DNA of 64,000 bases, from NCBI RefSeq assembly GCF_021922925.1, contig NZ_CP040786.1, forward strand, positions 2,604,001 through 2,668,000, given 5' to 3'. This DNA comes from Clavibacter phaseoli. Lineage in GTDB: Bacteria > Actinomycetota > Actinomycetes > Actinomycetales > Microbacteriaceae. Each line of letters opens with the position of its first letter. Position 1 is the first letter of the stretch. The notes under the pieces were generated by a model. It had not been told where the DNA came from. It searched no databases and saw only the letters and a program-made list of their open reading frames with translations. The translations under genes were made by a program, and so were the position numbers. Below are positions 1-6,833 of the stretch, in pieces.

Positions 1-2
1 CC

Positions 3-896
3 GAGGTCCTGGAGGTCGTGGACATCGAGGTGCCCGAGCCGGGCGCCGGGCAGGTGCGGATCCGCGTGGCCGCGTCCGCGTACAACGCGGCGGACGGGGG
101 CATGCGGGGCGGGTTCCTGCCGATCCCCATCCGGCTGCCGCACGTCCCCGGCTACGACGTGTCCGGGACCGTGGACGCGGTCGGCGCCGAGGTGACGGGC
201 GTCGCGGTCGGCGACGAGGTGATCGCGTTCCTGCCGATGGAGAGCGACGGCGGGGCGGCCGAGCAGGTCATCGCGCCGGCCGGATCCGTGGTGGCGGCGC
301 CGACGAGCATCCCCCTGGCGGACGCCGCCGCCCTGCCGTCCGTCGCGCTCACCGCGTGGCAGGCGCTGTTCGACGACGGCCGCCTCGAGCGCGGCCAGCG
401 GGTGCTGATCGTCGGCGCCGGCGGCGTGGTGGGCAAGTACGCGATCCAGCTCGCGACGCGGGCCGGCGTGCACGTCATCGCGACGGCGAGCCCGCGCAGC
501 CTCGACGCCGTGCGCGCCGCCGGGGCGGACGAGATCGTCGACCGCACCACGACCGACCTGCTGGGCGCGCTCGACGGGCAGGTGGATGTGCTCCTCAACC
601 TCGCGCCGATCGAGCCGGAGGCGTTCGCCGCCTACATGGCCGCGGTGCGCGACGGCGGCGCGGTCGTCAGCACCACCGCCTTCATGGCCACCCCCGGCGA
701 CGAGGGGCGCGGCGTGCGCGCCGCCACGGTGTTCGTGCGGCCGGACCGCGATCGCCTCGCGGAGCTGGTGGCGCTCGTCGACGCGGGCGCGCTCACGGTG
801 GAGGTGACCCGGCGGATCCCGCTGGCGGAGCTCCCCGCGCTGCACGCGGAGGCCGAGGCGGGACGCGTCGCCGGGAAGGTGATCGTCCTCCCCTGA
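3..896 (+). CDS. Zinc-independent MDR alcohol dehydrogenase / quinone oxidoreductase, 5' end outside window
   Basis: Medium-chain reductase of the NADPH:quinone oxidoreductase type. The reading frame is open to the left edge, and the first codons read EVLEVVDIEVPEPG, the usual N-terminal strand a few residues after the start in this family, so only a short N-terminus is missing. A GroES-like fold comes first (PGYDVSGTVDAVG), followed by a Rossmann motif GAGGVVGKYAIQLA for NADPH binding. The Cys/His ligands of zinc dehydrogenases are not seen, which favours a quinone or enone reductase. The gene ends 25 bases before a hairpin terminator and converges on the LPXTG gene. The substrate cannot be read from sequence. 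Confidence 0.88.
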   Translation, partial: EVLEVVDIEVPEPGAGQVRIRVAASAYNAADGGMRGGFLPIPIRLPHVPGYDVSGTVDAVGAEVTGVAVGDEVIAFLPMESDGGAAEQVIAPAGSVVAAPTSIPLADAAALPSVALTAWQALFDDGRLERGQRVLIVGAGGVVGKYAIQLATRAGVHVIATASPRSLDAVRAAGADEIVDRTTTDLLGALDGQVDVLLNLAPIEPEAFAAYMAAVRDGGAVVSTTAFMATPGDEGRGVRAATVFVRPDRDRLAELVALVDAGALTVEVTRRIPLAELPALHAEAEAGRVAGKVIVLP

Positions 897-920
897 TCCC
901 GCGTCGGCGCCCGGACGCGA

Positions 921-954
921 CGACGGCCGGATCCCCGAGGGGATCCGGCCGTCG
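921..954. terminator. Bidirectional hairpin terminator between convergent genes
   Basis: Two perfect 16-base arms, 921-936 (CGACGGCCGGATCCCC) and 939-954, separated by two bases. In practice this is a 15-bp stem with a CGAG tetraloop. It lies between the oxidoreductase stop at 896 and the stop of the convergent wall-protein gene at 984. There is no U-tract, as is usual for high-G+C actinobacterial terminators. Confidence 0.8.
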
Positions 955-983
955 ACGCGCGTGGTGAGTGTGGTGCGGTGCCG

Positions 984-2252
984 CTACTCCGCGGAGCGCA
1001 TGCGGCGGCGGGCGACGAGCGTGCCCGCGCCGGCCAGGGCCATCAGCGCGCCGAGGCCGCCGAGGCCGAGGGCCGCGGCGCCGTCCGTGCCCGTGACGGG
1101 CAGGGTGTCGTCGTGGTGCGCGGCCGGCTTCGCGATCGGCTTCGGGGCGGTGCCCGCGGGGTCGATCGACGGCGTGGTCGGCGTCGGGGTGGGGAGGCCC
1201 GGGATGACCGGTCCGCCTGCGTCCTCGCCGGTCAGCTCGACGGTGCCGCCCTGCGTGAGGCCCGACTCGAGGCCCGCGACGGACACCTGGTAGGTGCCCG
1301 GCTGGATGTCGCCGAACAGGATGATCGGCTGCGCGAAGGTGCCGTCCACGTCGGCGCGCACGAGGTCCTTCAGCGAGCGGGTGCCGACGCCGACGCCGCC
1401 GTTCTCGTCGCTGAGCTGGATCACGCGGCCGTCGGGCGCGGTGACCGTGACCTCGACGGCCTCGTAGCGGAGGTAGCCGGTCGCGGAGACCTTGAGGCCG
1501 CCGAGGATGCTGGTCGCCTCGGTGACGGAGATCGGGGAGATGGTCGAGAACGACGCCTCGGCGCGCACGAACGGGCCGACGGGCGCCTCGGCGAAGCGCA
1601 CCAGGCCGCGGATCTCGCCCTTGACGGTGAGGTCGAGGCCGACCTGCGTGAGCGTGACGCTCGCGGTCTTGGAGTCCTGCAGCAGCTCGGTGAAGCTCGC
1701 GGGGAACGCGTACGTGCCGTCCGCGCCGACGATGCCGATGCCCGCGATGGACTTCACGCCCACGGCGTTGAAGTAGCTGGCGGTGACGATGCTGCCCGCG
1801 GTGCCGGTGCCGGCGAACGGCACCGCCTCGTTGATCGGGAGGGCGACGCCGCGGTCGGGCGTGGTCCAGGTGAAGGGGAGCTCGACGACGGGGACGGTCG
1901 GCTCGAGCGTCGGCAGGCCGGTCGAGGGCGCGGGCGTCGGGACGGCCGGGGTCGGCGTGGTCTCGACGGGGGCGTCGGCGACGGGGGCCGTCTCGTCGGC
2001 GGTCTCGGTGGGCGCGGGCGTCGGCGTCGCGTCGGCGACCGGGGCCTCGGCGGCGGACGTCGGCGTGGCGACGGGCGCCTCGACGGCCGGCGTCTCGACG
2101 GAGACGGGCGCGGAGTCGACGGGGACGGTCTCGGCGTGAGCCGCCGGCGCCATCGCCAGGGGCAGGATCACGAGCGAGGCCGAGAGGCAGGCGCCGGCGG
2201 CCGCGCGGCGGAACGACCTGCCGCGACCGGCGGCGGGGGTGGGACGGGACAT
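984..2252 (-). CDS. LPXTG cell-wall-anchored surface protein
   Basis: Predicted sortase substrate of 422 aa. The N-terminus is a signal peptide (arginine-rich start, hydrophobic core, cleavage near PAAHA-E). A long Pro/Thr/Ala/Val-rich stalk of roughly 90 residues follows, then a domain of about 200 residues without a family I recognise. The C-terminus has LPVTG, a hydrophobic stretch and the basic tail RRRMR, the complete sortase sorting signal. I chose the start at 2252 because GGAG lies upstream and the signal peptide follows directly; the frame stays open upstream to 2396 but that stretch looks non-coding. A second PTP-rich linker precedes the sorting signal. The binding partner or function on the surface is unknown. 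Confidence 0.85.
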   Translation of the reverse strand: MSRPTPAAGRGRSFRRAAAGACLSASLVILPLAMAPAAHAETVPVDSAPVSVETPAVEAPVATPTSAAEAPVADATPTPAPTETADETAPVADAPVETTPTPAVPTPAPSTGLPTLEPTVPVVELPFTWTTPDRGVALPINEAVPFAGTGTAGSIVTASYFNAVGVKSIAGIGIVGADGTYAFPASFTELLQDSKTASVTLTQVGLDLTVKGEIRGLVRFAEAPVGPFVRAEASFSTISPISVTEATSILGGLKVSATGYLRYEAVEVTVTAPDGRVIQLSDENGGVGVGTRSLKDLVRADVDGTFAQPIILFGDIQPGTYQVSVAGLESGLTQGGTVELTGEDAGGPVIPGLPTPTPTTPSIDPAGTAPKPIAKPAAHHDDTLPVTGTDGAAALGLGGLGALMALAGAGTLVARRRMRSAE

Positions 2253-2520
2253 GGCATCTCCGAGGTGCGGGACCGCCCGTCCGCGCCATTGCTGTGCCGC
2301 GCCCGTGCGGTGGAAGGGGCCGCGCTCCGGGGTCTCGGGGATGCGGCGGGGAGGATCGTCTCCCCACCGCCGACTGTAGGGATTCCAGCTACCCACCTGG
2401 GGAAATTCTTGGCGCAGTGTGACGCGTGTGACTCGTGATCCCCGGAGTTGCGGGGGTGACTCGCCGCGTCGGCCCCCGGATTGGGGTGGGCGCGGTCCGG
2501 CCGATCGGCCCGCCGGGGCG
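2253..2520. other. Intergenic leader of the wall-protein gene
   Basis: Contains no gene I can support. On the minus strand it includes GGGTA, seven bases, then TCCCTAC (2376-2394), a possible regulatory element with a relative at 3402-3414. A short CCCCG/CGGGG stem-loop at about 2439-2454 could serve the upstream response-regulator gene. Confidence 0.4.
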
Positions 2521-3255
2521 TCAGACGGCGGGCGCGAGCACCAGGTCGTCGCCGGCCACGGCGATCAGCGCGACCTGGTCGCGGCCCGCCCGGCGGCCCG
2601 TGACCGACGGCAGGTCGAGGAGGGCGCGCGGGGCGACGAGGTCCCAGCCGGCGTCCGTCAGGCGGTGCACGAGCTCGCGGCGGGACAGCCGGCGCGTCGG
2701 CTCCTCGGCGAGCGCCTGCACGACGACGAGGTCCATCGGATCGAGCTCCAGCGGCACGCCCGCGAGCCAGGCCTCGCCCGTGGCCGGGTCGAGCACGAGG
2801 TCGCCCGCGGTGATCATGGCCGGGGCGAGGCCTCGCCGGCGGAAGAGCACGCGCAGCGTCTCGACGACCTCCTCGAGGCCGAACGGCTTGGTGACGTAGT
2901 CGTCGGCGCCCGCGCCGAACGCCGCGAGCCGGTCCTCGAGCGAGTCGCGCCCGGTGAGGAACAGCACGGGCGTCGCGACGCCGGCGCGCCGCAGCTCGCC
3001 GACCACCTCGACGCCCGAGACGTCGGGCAGCGTCATGTCGAGCAGGATCGCGTCGGGCGCGTCCTCGACGGCGGCGCCGATCGCGCCGCGGCCGGTCGCG
3101 AAGACGCGCACGTCCCAGCCCTCCATCCGCAGCGCGAGCGACAGCAGCTGCGTGATGGGCGCCTCCTCGTCGACCACGAACACGCGGAGCGCGCGGGGTG
3201 CGCCGGGCAGGGCCTGCTCGTCGTCGCGGGCGGCGGGGCTCATGGTGCCGGTCAT
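2521..3255 (-). CDS. Orphan OmpR-type response regulator with divergent output domain
   Basis: Receiver domain in about the first 125 residues: acidic pair in VVDEE, phospho-acceptor Asp in LLDMTLPD, conserved Thr in LFLTGRD and Lys in VTKPFG. The C-terminal half begins like a winged helix (GDLVLDPATGEAWLAG, LSRRELVHRL). It lacks the usual recognition-helix segment (VDVHVSRLRRKL-type) and the GVGYRL ending, so DNA binding may be altered. Start 3255 is favoured over 3243 because AGAGGA lies five bases upstream of it. No histidine kinase is encoded nearby. It is divergent from the sigma-factor gene. Confidence 0.82.
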   Translation of the reverse strand: MTGTMSPAARDDEQALPGAPRALRVFVVDEEAPITQLLSLALRMEGWDVRVFATGRGAIGAAVEDAPDAILLDMTLPDVSGVEVVGELRRAGVATPVLFLTGRDSLEDRLAAFGAGADDYVTKPFGLEEVVETLRVLFRRRGLAPAMITAGDLVLDPATGEAWLAGVPLELDPMDLVVVQALAEEPTRRLSRRELVHRLTDAGWDLVAPRALLDLPSVTGRRAGRDQVALIAVAGDDLVLAPAV

Positions 3256-3566
3256 GCGGATCCTCTTCCGTCGGGTGCGCCGCCGACCCGGGGGGACGGG
3301 CCGGCGGCGGATGCTCCTCGCGGAGCGCGCGGCCGGGGGTGGGCCGCGCATCCATCCTCGCGACCGGGGAGCGCCGGGGCGTCATCCGCGGGGACCGTCA
3401 CGGGTAGTCCCTACGGCGCGCACGGGCGGAGCACCGGAGACCGCGAGGAGGCGCACGGCGCGTCCGCAGGCGGACGGCACCCTGACACCCGGGGGCGGGA
3501 TCCGCGAGACTGATCCGCACGCCGACCTCACGGATCACCCCGCCCCGGCGTCTACCCGGTGTGGAG
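3256..3566. other. Divergent promoter region between response regulator and sigma factor genes
   Basis: Just over 300 bases without a supportable gene. It holds GGGTA-G-TCCCTAC at 3402-3414, similar to an element upstream of the wall-protein gene. TACCCG at 3553-3558, eight bases before the ATG at 3567, is a candidate -10 element for a leaderless sigma-factor transcript. Confidence 0.4.
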
Positions 3567-4109
3567 ATGATGCAGCCGTTCGACAGGGTCGTGACCGAGC
3601 ACGGCGCCGTGGTGCTCCGCGTGTGCCGGGCGGTGCTCGGCGGGCACGCGGACGCGGAGGACGCGTGGTCGGAGACGTTCCTGTCGGCGCTGCTCGCGTA
3701 CCCGCGGCTCGGACCGCGCGCCGACGTGCGGGCCTGGCTCGTCACCATCGCGCACCGCAAGGCCCTCGACGCGATCCGCGCCCGCGGCCGCCGCGCCATC
3801 CCCGTCGACGAGGTGCCCGAGCGGGTCTCCGACCTCGGCGTGCCCGGATCCGACGACCCCGACCCCGACCTCTGGCGCGCGGTCGCGGCCCTGCCCGAGC
3901 GGCAGCGGCTCGCGGTCGCGTACCGCTACCTCGGCGGGCTGCCGCACGCGGAGGTCGCGGCGATCGTCGGCGGGACGCCCGAGGCCGTGCGGCGCGCGGC
4001 GGCGGACGGGGTCGCGAGCCTCCGGCGGTCCATGGGGGCGGATCCGCCGGGTGGCGTTCGCGTGCCCGCACCCGCCACCACCACCACCACCCCTGGAGGA
4101 CGACCGTGA
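3567..4109 (+). CDS. ECF-family RNA polymerase sigma factor
   Basis: About 180 aa. Region 2 is visible in the N-terminal half (HADAEDAWSETFLSALLAYP, DVRAWLVTIAHRKALDAIR). Region 4 is in the C-terminal half (LPERQRLAVAYRYLGGLPHAEVAAIVGG followed by a helix-turn-helix). Two in-frame ATGs (3567, 3570) and a GTG (3561) compete. I favour 3567 because TACCCG lies eight bases upstream, matching leaderless genes elsewhere in the window. The stop overlaps the start of the alkyl-repair gene. No anti-sigma factor is encoded beside it, so control may be transcriptional or by another mechanism. The C-terminus is a short Pro/Thr-rich tail. Confidence 0.87.
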   Translation: MMQPFDRVVTEHGAVVLRVCRAVLGGHADAEDAWSETFLSALLAYPRLGPRADVRAWLVTIAHRKALDAIRARGRRAIPVDEVPERVSDLGVPGSDDPDPDLWRAVAALPERQRLAVAYRYLGGLPHAEVAAIVGGTPEAVRRAAADGVASLRRSMGADPPGGVRVPAPATTTTTPGGRP

Positions 4110-4732
4110 CCGACCTCGACGACACCGTCCCCTTCCTCGACGCCGCCGCGCTCGAGGCCGCCGACCCGACCGCGCCCGCCCTCGACGCCCTCCGCCTCCG
4201 GCTCGCCGATCGGGCCGAGGTCGACGGCGCCCTCGACGTCGGCTTCACCACGATCGACTCCCCCGTCGGCCCGCTGCTGCTCGCCGCCACCGAGCGCGGG
4301 CTGATCCGCGTCGCCTACTCCCGCGAGGACCACGACACCGTGCTCGGCGACCTCGCCCAGCGGCTCGGCCCGCGGATCCTCCGCGCGCCGAAGCGCCTCG
4401 ACCAGGCCGCCCGCGAGCTCGACGAGTACTTCGCCGGCCGCCGCCGCTCCTTCGACCTGCCGCTCGACCGCCGCCTGTCCACCGGGTTCCGCGACCGGGT
4501 GCAGCGGCTGCTCCCGGACATCCCGTACGGATCCACGCGCACCTACCGCGAGGTCGCCGAGACCGCGGGCAGCCCGGCCGCCACGCGCGCGGTCGGCACG
4601 GCGTGCTCGACGAACCCGCTGCCCGTCGTGATCCCCTGCCACCGCGTCCTCCGCTCCGACGGCACGCTCGGCGGCTACATCGGCGGGCTCGCTGCCAAGA
4701 CCACGCTCCTGGAGCTGGAGGGGCGGATCTGA
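4106..4732 (+). CDS. ogt: Methylated-DNA--protein-cysteine S-methyltransferase
   Basis: Repairs O6-alkylguanine in DNA by transferring the alkyl group to its own cysteine. The active-site motif PCHRV is present with the acceptor at about Cys178. The helix-turn-helix region around YGSTRTYREVA and the RAVGTACSTNP segment are typical. It is longer than the minimal enzyme because of an N-terminal extension of about 45 residues. GTG at 4106 is chosen because GGAGGA lies just upstream and the codon overlaps the sigma-factor stop (GTGA). Coupling to an ECF sigma factor suggests the two respond together to alkylation or another stress; this is inference. Confidence 0.93.
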   Translation: MTDLDDTVPFLDAAALEAADPTAPALDALRLRLADRAEVDGALDVGFTTIDSPVGPLLLAATERGLIRVAYSREDHDTVLGDLAQRLGPRILRAPKRLDQAARELDEYFAGRRRSFDLPLDRRLSTGFRDRVQRLLPDIPYGSTRTYREVAETAGSPAATRAVGTACSTNPLPVVIPCHRVLRSDGTLGGYIGGLAAKTTLLELEGRI

Positions 4733-4777
4733 CCGGGCTCCCCCGTCCGGCGGACGCGGCGGGCGCGGGCCCGCGCC

Positions 4778-4783
4778 TAGCGT
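4778..4783 (+). promoter_or_regulatory. -10 element of a leaderless transcript
   Basis: TAGCGT ends six bases before the ATG at 4790, leaving no room for a Shine-Dalgarno sequence. The same hexamer at the same distance precedes the paralogous gene at 5075. Confidence 0.55.
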
Positions 4784-4789
4784 GAGGGC

Positions 4790-5005
4790 ATGGACGATCC
4801 GACGGCACCCGGCGACCGCGCGACGACCGGCGGCATCACGCGCCCCCGGGATGCGGCCCTCGGGATCCTCTTCGCGATCGGCGTCGCGATGGTGCTCGCC
4901 CGCGACGACCTGCGCCCGCTCGGCCTGCTGCTGATGGTCGTCAGCGCCGTCGTGTTCCTGGCGGCCACGGTCGTCCGATGGCGTCGCCCGGGCGCGCGGC
5001 GCTGA
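4790..5005 (+). CDS. Small two-helix membrane protein
   Basis: 71 aa. A polar N-terminus (MDDPTAPGDR) is followed by two hydrophobic helices (about residues 24-37 and 44-62) joined by a short RDDLRPLG loop, and a basic tail RWRRPGARR. No known domain is recognised. It aligns by eye with the next small gene (DPT-PG start, A-LGI-F helix, DD-R loop), so the two look like a tandem duplication. The leaderless promoter directly upstream supports this start. Confidence 0.65.
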   Translation: MDDPTAPGDRATTGGITRPRDAALGILFAIGVAMVLARDDLRPLGLLLMVVSAVVFLAATVVRWRRPGARR

Positions 5006-5062
5006 CCGTCGCTCGCGATCGCGTCCCCCACGAGGAGGACGCGGGCGCCCGACCCGGATCCC

Positions 5063-5068
5063 TAGCGT
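5063..5068 (+). promoter_or_regulatory. -10 element of a leaderless transcript
   Basis: TAGCGT six bases before the ATG at 5075. The context CCTAGCGTG is nearly the same as at 4776-4784, so promoter and gene seem to have been duplicated together. Confidence 0.55.
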
Positions 5069-5074
5069 GCGGGA

Positions 5075-5332
5075 ATGAGCGACCCGACGACACCCGGCGG
5101 CCCCGCGGATCCGCCCGCGGAGGACGACGACGACTCCTCGAGCACGAACGCGTCGCTCGGCATCGTCTTCGGGATGCTCGGCCTCATGCTCATGCTGACC
5201 CTCGACGACACCCGCGTCGCCGGGCTGCCGTTCGTGATCCTCGGCATCACCTTCTTCGTGATGAGCGTGCGCCCGAAGAAGGCGAAGCGCGACGGCCCCG
5301 CGGCGGACGACACCCCGCCCCCGCCGGCGTAG
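5075..5332 (+). CDS. Small two-helix membrane protein, paralogue of its upstream neighbour
   Basis: 85 aa. An acidic N-terminus (EDDDDSSS) precedes two hydrophobic helices (about 28-43 and 50-65) separated by LDDTRVAG, then a basic and Pro-rich tail (RPKKAKR, ending PPPPA). The gene resembles the 71-aa protein at 4790. Its second helix (RVAGLPFVILG) also resembles one in the small protein at 27732 (RLAGLPFVVVG). Function unknown. Confidence 0.65.
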   Translation: MSDPTTPGGPADPPAEDDDDSSSTNASLGIVFGMLGLMLMLTLDDTRVAGLPFVILGITFFVMSVRPKKAKRDGPAADDTPPPPA

Positions 5333-5340
5333 ACAGGGTC

Positions 5341-5784
5341 ATGACCACCTCGTCCGACCACCCGCGCCTGCTGCAGACCGTGCTCGACGCGCCGGATCCG
5401 CGCCGCCTCGCCGAGTTCTACCGCGAGCTCCTCGGCTTCCGCTACCGCCCGGGCGACGAGCCCGACCAGGCGGGGCCGGATGCGGACTGGCTGGTCCTCC
5501 TCGGCGACGACGGAACCCGCCGCCTCGCCTTCCAGCTCGCGCCCGACATGCCCGCGCCCCGCTGGCCCGAGGGTTCGCCGCCGCAGATGCTGCACCTCGA
5601 CCTCACCGTCGGGTCCGTCGCCGACCTCGAGCGCCAGCGCTCGCGGGCCGTCGCGCTCGGCGCCGAGGTGCTGCTCGACCGGACGGCGGACGAGGACGAG
5701 CCCCTCTACGTGCTGCGGGATCCCGCCGGCCACCCGTTCTGCGTCTTCGTCGCGCCGGAGCCCTCGGGCTCGGCGCCGGCCTGA
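5341..5784 (+). CDS. VOC (glyoxalase-like) family protein
   Basis: 147 aa. One full-length VOC protein with two beta-alpha-beta-beta-beta modules: the first opens with LQTVLDAPDPRRLAEFYRELLGF, the second with QMLHLDLTVGSVADLERQRSRAVALGAEVL and closes with LRDPAGHPFCVFV. Such proteins act as dioxygenases, isomerases or resistance-type binding proteins; this subfamily is usually only annotated as VOC. The start is five bases after TAGACA, which overlaps the previous stop codon, so a second leaderless promoter is possible. It converges on the SDR gene with only 19 bases between. Confidence 0.85.
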   Translation: MTTSSDHPRLLQTVLDAPDPRRLAEFYRELLGFRYRPGDEPDQAGPDADWLVLLGDDGTRRLAFQLAPDMPAPRWPEGSPPQMLHLDLTVGSVADLERQRSRAVALGAEVLLDRTADEDEPLYVLRDPAGHPFCVFVAPEPSGSAPA

Positions 5785-5803
5785 GCGGCGCCGCGCCTGA
5801 GGA

Positions 5804-6634
5804 TCAGCTCGCGTCGTACGCCGTCGACCGGCTGCGCTCCGCCCACGCATCGACGTCGGCGCGCAGATCGTCGAGCGCGCCCGTGACGATCTCGACCGCG
5901 TCGCCGCCGAGCAGCAGGTAGAAGGGAGCGCCCTCCTCGACCGCGTCCACGAGCACCTTCGCGCCGAGCGCGGGGTCGTTGGGCTGCGTGCCGTCGGTGG
6001 TGTCGTTCTCCTTGCGGCGCTTGCCGGCGGTCTCGGCGTAGTCGTCGATCACGGTGGACGACTGCGTGAGCGAGCGACCGGAGAAGTCGGTGCGGAAGGA
6101 TCCTGGCGCCACGACCGTCGCGACGATCCCGAGCGGCTCGAGCTCGGTGCGCAGCGCCATGGTCATCTGCTCGATCGCGGCCTTCACGGCGCCGTAGTAG
6201 CCGGATCCGGCGCCCGTGCGCGCGGCGCCGATGGACGAGAGGTTCACGATCGTGCCGCTGCGACGCTCGCGCATGCCGGGCAGCACCGCCTTGATCATGC
6301 GGACGCTGCCGTGGAACTGGGTGTCGAACAGGCGCGCGACGTCCTCGTCGTCGCCCTCCTCGACGGCCGCGCGGTAGCCGTAGCCCGCGTTGTTGACGAG
6401 CACGTCGACGCCGCCGAAGCGGGCCGTCGCCTCGTCCACGGCGAGCGACACCTGCGCCTGGTCGGTCACGTCGAGGTCGAGCGCGAGGGCGTGCTCGGGG
6501 TATCGGTCGGCGAGGTCCTGCACGTTCGCGGCGTCGCGCGCGGTGACGACGACGTCGTTCCCGCGCGACAGCGCCTCCTCGGCGAAGGCGCGCCCGAGCC
6601 CCGTGGAGCATCCCGTGATCAGCCAGGTCGTCAT
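5804..6634 (-). CDS. Short-chain dehydrogenase/reductase
   Basis: 276 aa classical SDR. It has the cofactor motif TGCSTGLG near residue 10, the NNAG motif, and the catalytic Ser (NLSSIG) followed by YYGAVK. The pattern TGCSTGLGRAFAEEAL matches the NAD(P)-dependent oxidoreductases often annotated as SDRs acting on steroid- or retinol-like substrates, but the substrate is not known. Start 6634 follows GAGGA at a good distance. A TAGCCT hexamer at 6694-6699 (minus strand) is a plausible -10 element. Confidence 0.9.
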   Translation of the reverse strand: MTTWLITGCSTGLGRAFAEEALSRGNDVVVTARDAANVQDLADRYPEHALALDLDVTDQAQVSLAVDEATARFGGVDVLVNNAGYGYRAAVEEGDDEDVARLFDTQFHGSVRMIKAVLPGMRERRSGTIVNLSSIGAARTGAGSGYYGAVKAAIEQMTMALRTELEPLGIVATVVAPGSFRTDFSGRSLTQSSTVIDDYAETAGKRRKENDTTDGTQPNDPALGAKVLVDAVEEGAPFYLLLGGDAVEIVTGALDDLRADVDAWAERSRSTAYDAS

Positions 6635-6740
6635 GCGCGTTCCTCTTCCTCGTGGATGCGGGTGGGCGCGGCCGGTACGGCGCGCCCCCGTCGAGGCTAG
6701 GCGCATCGGCGGGCGGTGGCCGGGCGGACGGCGTGCCCGC

Positions 6741-6818
6741 TCATCCGATGCGGGTGGTCGGATTGCGGATCTCGAACATGCGCGAGCCCTCCGTCCGCGA
6801 GGTAGCGAGTGACCTCAT
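6741..6818 (-). other. 25-codon open frame after hsdR, possible gene remnant
   Basis: A short minus-strand frame lies 15 bases downstream of the hsdR stop and ends RMFEIRNPTTRIG. No Shine-Dalgarno sequence is obvious. It may be the tail of a gene cut by the arrival of the restriction-modification operon, a real small ORF, or chance. Confidence 0.2.
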
Positions 6819-6833
6819 CAGCATTCGGTGAGC

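Noticed and set aside
2253..2396. N-terminal extension of the LPXTG protein up to 2396
   Set aside because: The extension is not signal-peptide-like and lacks a ribosome-binding site. The start at 2252 is followed directly by a signal peptide.
6748..6776. TTCGAGATCC stretch resembling a tRNA T-arm, considered as an attachment site for the hsd operon
   Set aside because: No acceptor stem or anticodon arm is present, and no direct repeat was found on the other side of the operon.
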